A stretch of 64,000 nt of DNA from Choristoneura fumiferana (lineage: Eukaryota; Arthropoda; Insecta; Lepidoptera; Tortricidae): assembly GCF_025370935.1 (NCBI RefSeq), contig NC_133472.1, positions 34,545,207 through 34,609,206 of the forward strand, read 5' to 3'. The notes under the pieces are model-generated. The model searched no databases. It was not told the origin of the DNA and was given only the letters and a program-made list of their open reading frames with translations. Each line of letters starts with the position of its first letter. Position 1 is the stretch's first letter. Both the position numbers and the translations under genes were made by a program. Shown piece by piece: positions 37,801 to 40,800 of the stretch.

Positions 37801-40800
37801 TTACGAAAGTCACTACTATCATATGATATTCCAGTTGCCATACCTTTTTTCAACAGCTCCATACTCCTGCTGTTCAAATGGCCTAGGCGACAATGCCAAA
37901 GTTCTTGACTCTGCGAAGCGTTAGACGGCGCACGCACAGCCTGTTCAACAGCAGCCACACCCTTCTCCTGCCGCAGCACCTCGCTGTCACCTGTATCTAA
38001 ACATAAAGATACGGACGCAACCTTCGAGGCACAAAGCAGACCCTGCTTCTATGGCGTCGAGTTGATAAACACCATCTCTCAGTGTAGCGGAGGCTAGGAC
38101 TTCCTCACCGTCACTTACAATGCACCCATCAGAACTAAACACAACATCGTAACCTTTCTTTACCATAGCGCTGACAGATAACAAGTTTACAGACAATTCA
38201 GGAACTAAATATACATTACTTATCGTCCTTACACAATTATCTTTCAACGTAACTTGCACCGATCCACGACCAGCTGTCATCAAGACATCTCCGTTGGCTA
38301 TGTTCACTTCTTTAGGCTTCTCCTTTTTAAAATCAAACATCTCACAGCGATCATTGCACATGTGACTTGTTGCTCCGCTATCTATGTACCAGACGTCTCG
38401 CTTGATTCCCACAGACAGAGCTGTTATAGCCAACGGGGACTTGACACCTAGAACTCGAACCCGGACTACGTTGCTTACCGCTGTGTTTTGGTGCCGGACT
38501 TTTCTGGGCAATCCTTAAAATAATGTCCTGTTTTCTTACATTTAAAACACTTCGGCTTAAACGGTTTTCGCACAGCAAGCGCGGTCCCGCCGTCACATTT
38601 ATTCCGTCGTTGGTCTTCTTGCAGAAGTTTTTACGGTTTCTGTTGACAGCTTCACATGATTTAGTTTTCTAACGCCATTATTAACGGTTCATACTCAATT
38701 GTCAATCCACTCAACATAATGACAGCGACAAAGTCATCATCTAATGCTGAACCAAAATCACTCAGCAATTGCGATGTTTCCATGATTTTATTGATGTAGG
38801 AATCCATGCTGTCACATTCGCATAATTTTGTAGCGAATAGCGTTCGAAGTAACGCTAATCTTCGACATAGACCCTTATCCTCGTATGCCTTTTCTAGGTT
38901 TTGCCATGCTTGTCTCGCCGTCGTAGCGTTTCTTATGTGCGGGAACGCTACCGGTTGAACCGACAAAGCAATCTTCGCAAGCGCTTTTTGAACCTTTTTA
39001 GAATCTTCATCTTTCGCTTCTTTTTCTCCCAACATAGTCCCACAATTCCTCATGAATCAGTATCATCTTCATCATATAATTCCAGGTATTATAATTACTT
39101 ACGCCAATAATTTTTCTATTGAAGAAACTGAAGAAATGTTCGACGTCAATTTTACGACGTATCTTGGACTACAAGAGATAATATTTTTCCGCGAAATAAT
39201 TAAAACTTGCTATAACCGTGCGTCTGTCCCATAACCTGATAGATATGTTTTAGACAGGTTAAACAAGCTTTAAACTGAAGAAAAGAAAATGTATTCAAAA
39301 ATAACGTGCTAGCGCGCCGCAAAAGAATATTGAGTGACTTTGTCACAACCAGTGGAAACAAAGCTTTATAACTAGGTTTACAAAACACCAAAAAGTTCCA
39401 ACACAATATGTACTGCAGAAATACTAATATACTATCAAACTTGATATGTGTGCTAAATACTTGTGATCATTAAACAACAATGTAAACTTGTTTAAAAAAT
39501 ATATACCTCGTTGAGTTTCTTGCCGGATTCTTCTCAACAGAGGTTTTTCTGAACCGGTGATAGCTTTTTTTGACATTAGCAAGTGCATGTTATAGCCTAA
39601 ACTAAATTGTATAAAGATATTTTGGCTCTGGCTTTGGTACTTTACAGTAAACAAAATCAATGCTGACCAGTGCCATATGAGCGCAATCTAAAGGACTCTA
39701 CTACTACTCAGTTCATTGTTGTCCGCACTTCTCTCATTTGAATCGATTGAAGATGTTCGACTTTTATTTGTCACGATGTGTATGTGAGGATTTAGAGCGC
39801 GTCCAGCATGACATGCTTAGGTACCATTGAACAAACTGATTCATGTACCCAGGCGGAATCTTTGTTCTCCCAATGTCATGTTGATATCCCATACTTTTGT
39901 CAAGGAAATCATAGTGAAATTGATTGTTCGTCTGTACAGTCGAGTTCATAAACTTCGGAGCAAACATTTGATCAAAAATATGTGAACACGACTATTGTTA
40001 ACGGCGTAGAAGCGTGTTCAGATTTTTGCTCAGAAGTTTACGAACTCGACTGTACATCGGTGGAACTATTAGTTGTGTTAAACTGTATGTATTCATTATC
40101 AAAAATAGAATCATGAATTAGCATTATACCCGCTGATTGACCATGTTGGTGCAGAGAGCGTGCGCGAAGCGAGCGAGCGGCCGGCGGCGGTGGACAGCAG
40201 TGCGGTGCGGCTTGCGTTCCGCGAGCACATGCGGAATATGGCCCGGACGCGCGCCTCCAGCTCCGCGGACTTCGACCCGCTGCGGTACACTTCCGCGGCA
40301 AGGTTCCTCAACGCCACCGAGTGAGTGCCACCCAGTCTTTACCCATATCCATTGCAAATCTTCACACTAGCTAGGCCGTCTAGGGATGAGTCTATATTTA
40401 TTTTGTATAATTTTATCGTATTCGTTGCGTAGCACCGAGAGTATTATATGATTGTTAGTTTGAATGTGAAAAGATACACGGGCATGCAACACTGAGTCGG
40501 ATTCGTCGCGATTCATGTTGCGATGCGTATCTTAAATACCCCACACTGATAATTATCAGTAGACAGCGGATTTGAAGTAGCGATTACAAGTTTAATATGG
40601 ATATGACTAGTGCGATCGGTTAGATAGATAGATATGTTTATTTATTAGATATCATGTTGTTTATTTTCTTACAGTTATCTTCCGCAGTGCAATCTTATAC
40701 ATAATTAAATCCAATAAATGTTATTCTTGCAACAAACTATATTATTATGTAAAGAAAAATATTTTATTCTAATTAAAGGAGTTTTATACAGGTCAAACAT

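Larger units (their letters stand above)
34895..39403 (-). mobile_element. Ty1/copia LTR retrotransposon, complete structure, inactivated
   Basis: 4,509 bp on the minus strand inside a BAG6 intron. LTRs (39237-39403 and 34895-35064) run TGTTGGAAC to TATCA; a CAATA duplication flanks the element at 34890-34894 and 39404-39408. Next to the 5' LTR is GGTTATGGGAC (39236-39226), matching an internal part of initiator tRNA-Met, the primer mode of Drosophila copia. Gene order is gag, protease, integrase, reverse transcriptase, RNase H. Several frameshifts and one stop break the reading frame, so it is defective; the two LTRs differ at several places, indicating an old insertion. Confidence 0.95.
25183..40154 (+). 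other. 15 kb BAG6 intron filled with transposons
   Basis: The intron between the NLS exon and the BAG-domain exon, phase 1. It holds MITEs (25234-25432, 26482-26622, 28205-28437, 39937-40052), a GGGTTCCGT-type repeat (28756-28990), a long inverted-repeat unit (29131-33301), Helitrons (30038, 31262, 34252), a tandem duplication (31975-32217) and a copia element (34895-39403). Unmarked stretches (25440-26480, 26630-28200, 33310-34250) are AT-rich with no gene I can support. Confidence 0.85.
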
